Source: Eubacterium sp.
Lineage (GTDB): Bacteria > Bacillota > Clostridia > Lachnospirales > Lachnospiraceae
Assembly: GCA_017541035.1 (NCBI GenBank)
Contig: JAFXZW010000003.1
Location: 1-33,047, forward strand
Direction: 5' to 3'
Length of the DNA: 33,047 nt
The first letter of the stretch is position 1; each line of letters starts with the position of its first letter. The notes beneath the pieces are model-generated. The model ran no database searches, had not been told where the DNA came from, and saw only the letters and a list, made by a program, of their open reading frames with translations. Made by a program: the position numbers and the translations under genes. Below are positions 31,293 to 33,047 of this stretch, piece by piece.

Positions 31293-31326
31293 TGTGATAC
31301 TGATGTGATGGTCGGTTTGGTATAAT
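31293..31326 (+). promoter_or_regulatory. Promoter of the diguanylate cyclase gene with TGTGATR direct repeats
   Basis: TGTGATA (31293-31299) and TGTGATG (31304-31310) at an 11-bp period, 10 bases, then TGGTATAAT with TATAAT at 31321-31326. About 28 of 36 positions match the promoter at 29494-29529. Confidence 0.7.
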
Positions 31327-31384
31327 ATGTATCCTAAACGAAAAACGATTGTTAAAACTATCCTGCTATCCGGACAGCTGAATA

Positions 31385-31453
31385 GTTACCGATCATTTAT
31401 GACTGTAAATAGCAGCATACTGCGTATGCAATGTGCTGCTCATTACGAGTAAC
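31385..31453 (+). other. Folded leader of the diguanylate cyclase mRNA
   Basis: The leader is about 135 nt. AGCAGCATAC (31411-31420) and GTATG plus CTGCT (31424-31440) form a nested hairpin, with an outer GTTAC/GTAAC pair around 31385 and 31449. It shares no obvious sequence with the leader at 29539. It does not show the conserved parts of GEMM c-di-GMP riboswitches. Confidence 0.4.
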
Positions 31454-31466
31454 GGACAGGTAAAAA

Positions 31467-32630
31467 ATGTATTATTCAAGTATAGGGGCATTAGCCCTGA
31501 TCATTCATATTATCATTAACTTTGATGCACTGAGGAACAGGAGGAGTCATCGAACCAGGATTTCCCAGACCAGATACCGTCATTTTCTTTATGCTGTCAC
31601 TTTGTTTTATATATCGGATATTCTCTGGGGCTTTTTTGTCGATCAGGAATGGATAGGTGCGGCATATGTTGACACAATGGTCTTTTTCTTATCCATGGTG
31701 GCATCCGTGCTTCTCTGGACCAGATTTGTGGTGGCCTTTATTGAGAATAAAGGCAGGTTCGGTATCCTGCTCATTTCGGGTGGCTGGACGATATTTACCT
31801 TTCAGTTGATCACCCTGATCATTAACATCTTCAAACCGATAGTCTTCGAATTCAGGGGAGATGAGGGATATCAGACCATTGCGGTAAGAAATATAACGCT
31901 GGTTCTGCAGATGGGGCTTTTTTTCATCACATCGGTCTATACCCTTTATATAGCGACGAGAAAGAGGGGAGAGACGCGGGCGCATCACCGGACCATAGGA
32001 TTTTCAGGCTTAGTGATGTCTTTGTTCATACTGCTTCAGTGTCAGTATCCGTTGCTGCCGTTATATTCGGTCGGATGCCTTCTTGCTACCTGCATCATTC
32101 ACTCATTTATTTACAGGGATGAGATGCTTGAGCATTTTAAGGAGATGGAGCTGGCAAAAAGGAAGGCCTTCAGGGATCCTCTTACCGGCGTGCGGAATAA
32201 ACTCTCATACCTGGAGATGTTGAAAGAAATCGAGCTTCGTATTGAGAAAGACGAGCTGAGTGAATTTGGTGTTGTGGTATTTGATCTGAACGGATTAAAG
32301 AATGTCAATGATACCTTAGGTCATGATGCAGGAGATGATTATATCAGGGTTGCCTGCCGGCTGATTTGTCATTGCTTTAAGCACAGTCCCGTATTCCGGA
32401 TCGGCGGTGATGAATTCACGGCTTTTCTTGAACGGGAGGATTATGAGAACCGGGAAACTCTGGTGGAGGAATTTAATGCGATGATCGAAGAAAACCGGAA
32501 AAACGGTGATGTGGTGATCGCATGCGGCATGGACATTCATCATCCGGGCACTGACACTGGCTATATTGATGTATTCCACCGAGCAGATAAAAAAATGTAC
32601 CGGAGAAAAGAAGAGCTGAAAAGAACATAA
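31467..32630 (+). CDS. Membrane-bound GGDEF diguanylate cyclase
   Basis: The product has 387 residues. Six or seven hydrophobic helices fill residues of about 1-220. The GGDEF domain (about 225-385) starts with DPLTGVRNKLSY, contains FDLNGLKNVNDTLGHDAGDD (metal and guanine-binding turn) and the active-site RIGGDEFTAF, and ends with ADKKMYRRK. All catalytic residues are present, so it should make c-di-GMP from two GTP. The usual inhibitory RxxD site five residues before GGDEF is absent (KHSP there), so product inhibition is not expected. It has its own promoter, matched to that of the phosphatase upstream. The start has a weak ribosome binding site (GGACAGGTAAAAA). Confidence 0.92.
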   Translation: MYYSSIGALALIIHIIINFDALRNRRSHRTRISQTRYRHFLYAVTLFYISDILWGFFVDQEWIGAAYVDTMVFFLSMVASVLLWTRFVVAFIENKGRFGILLISGGWTIFTFQLITLIINIFKPIVFEFRGDEGYQTIAVRNITLVLQMGLFFITSVYTLYIATRKRGETRAHHRTIGFSGLVMSLFILLQCQYPLLPLYSVGCLLATCIIHSFIYRDEMLEHFKEMELAKRKAFRDPLTGVRNKLSYLEMLKEIELRIEKDELSEFGVVVFDLNGLKNVNDTLGHDAGDDYIRVACRLICHCFKHSPVFRIGGDEFTAFLEREDYENRETLVEEFNAMIEENRKNGDVVIACGMDIHHPGTDTGYIDVFHRADKKMYRRKEELKRT

Positions 32631-32674
32631 AAAGACAATCCGCACCTGCGGTAAGTCAGTAATAACAAGGGATG

Positions 32675-32710
32675 AAATGCAGACGCGTTGTAACGTAGTC
32701 TGCATTTTTC
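32675..32710 (+). terminator. Rho-independent terminator after the diguanylate cyclase gene
   Basis: AAATGCAGAC (32675-32684) pairs with GTCTGCATTT (32698-32707) over 10 bp with a 13-nt loop, followed by TTC. Confidence 0.8.
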
Positions 32711-32720
32711 ATGGCTTAGT

Positions 32721-33047
32721 TCCGGAGTAACAAATTAAACGAAAAAGCAGGAAATGTTACCTGCAATCGAAGAAACCAAGGCAGAAAAGAGGCATCCGGG
32801 GTAACAAATTGATCGAAAAAGCAGGAAATGTTACCCGAAGGCGAAGAAACCAAGGCAGAAAAGAGGCATCCGGGGTAACAAATTGATCGAAAAAGCAGGA
32901 AATGTTACCCGCAGGTGAAAAAACCAAGGCAGAAAAGAGGCATCCGGGGTAACAAATTGATCGAAAAAGCAGGAAATGTTACCCGAAGGCGAAGAAACCA
33001 AGGCAGAAAAGAGGCATCCGGGGTAACAAATTGATCGAAAAAGTAGG
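32721..33047 (+). repeat. 74-bp tandem repeat array, cut by the window end
   Basis: Units begin TCCGG(A/G)GTAACAAATT at 32721, 32795, 32869, 32943 and 33017 (partial), an exact 74-bp period. Each unit holds an inverted pair GGGTAACA / TGTTACCC about 22 bases apart, then a short variable stretch, then the constant AAACCAAGGCAGAAAAGAGG. Units 2 and 4 are identical, unit 3 differs at a few positions after GTTACC, and unit 1 is the most diverged. The period is not a multiple of three, so the array is not protein repeats. No gene is seen from 32631 to the end. Confidence 0.9.

Noticed and set aside
32721-33047. CRISPR array
   Set aside because: The whole 74-bp unit is conserved with no unique spacers, and no cas genes are present.

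Overview
The window looks like chromosome of a Gram-positive anaerobe of the Clostridia, most likely Lachnospiraceae. The evidence is family-level: AGGAGG-type ribosome binding sites, extended TGnTATAAT promoters, a choline-binding-type surface protein, a lantibiotic-immunity-type ABC exporter with its own two-component system, a reductase-terminated NRPS of the kind known from gut Clostridia, and several 7TM signalling proteins. No rRNA, tRNA or CRISPR array was seen. Gene calls rest on reading the translations; no database search was run.

Layout. (1) 1-3240, host genes: 3' end of a leucine-rich/cell-wall-binding surface protein, a HAD phosphatase on the minus strand, a small membrane protein and a family I inorganic pyrophosphatase closed by a strong terminator. 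(2) 3254-10348, an integrated element of about 7.1 kb. It is bounded by a perfect 16-bp direct repeat (attL/attR) and has 12-bp arm-type repeats near both ends. It carries a repressor with a divergent operator, an excisionase-like gene, a replisome-organizer-like initiator with internal iterons, a TerS-like KGG protein, a SprT-like metalloprotease, one HK97-gp10-like tail protein, a ribbon-helix-helix regulator, a zinc-ribbon protein and a tyrosine integrase. It has no large terminase, portal, capsid or lysis genes, so it is more like a phage satellite or reduced prophage than a complete phage. (3) 10337-24805, one long plus-strand operon: ABC ATPase, permease, histidine kinase, OmpR-type regulator, a 2985-residue NRPS (A-T-C-A-T-C-A-T-reductase) and a MATE exporter fused to an RsbW-like ATPase domain. 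(4) 24947-27226: a GH16 glucanase lipoprotein (minus strand) and a GNAT acetyltransferase. (5) 27291-32710, a signalling block: a 7TM LytS-like kinase with a SARP-type response regulator, then a 7TM PP2C phosphatase, then a membrane diguanylate cyclase. (6) 32721-33047: a 74-bp tandem repeat array cut by the window edge.

How the parts may work together. The integration core of the mobile element overlaps a CTTAACC-N4-CTTAACC direct repeat just upstream of the -10 box of the NRPS operon. This is the expected kind of site for the OmpR-family regulator encoded in that operon. Integration kept the promoter intact but replaced everything upstream of it. The NRPS ends in an NAD(P)H-dependent reductase. 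Its first adenylation domain appears to lack the aspartate that normally binds the alpha-amino group, so an acyl-dipeptide aldehyde is a reasonable product hypothesis. The ABC exporter and MATE protein would supply sensing, immunity or export. In the signalling block, the phosphatase and diguanylate cyclase genes share an almost identical promoter, TGTGATA-N4-TGTGATR placed 10 nt before an extended -10. The 11-bp repeat period fits the SARP-type regulator encoded next door. The phosphatase mRNA also begins with a leader of about 210 nt that folds into several near-perfect hairpins.
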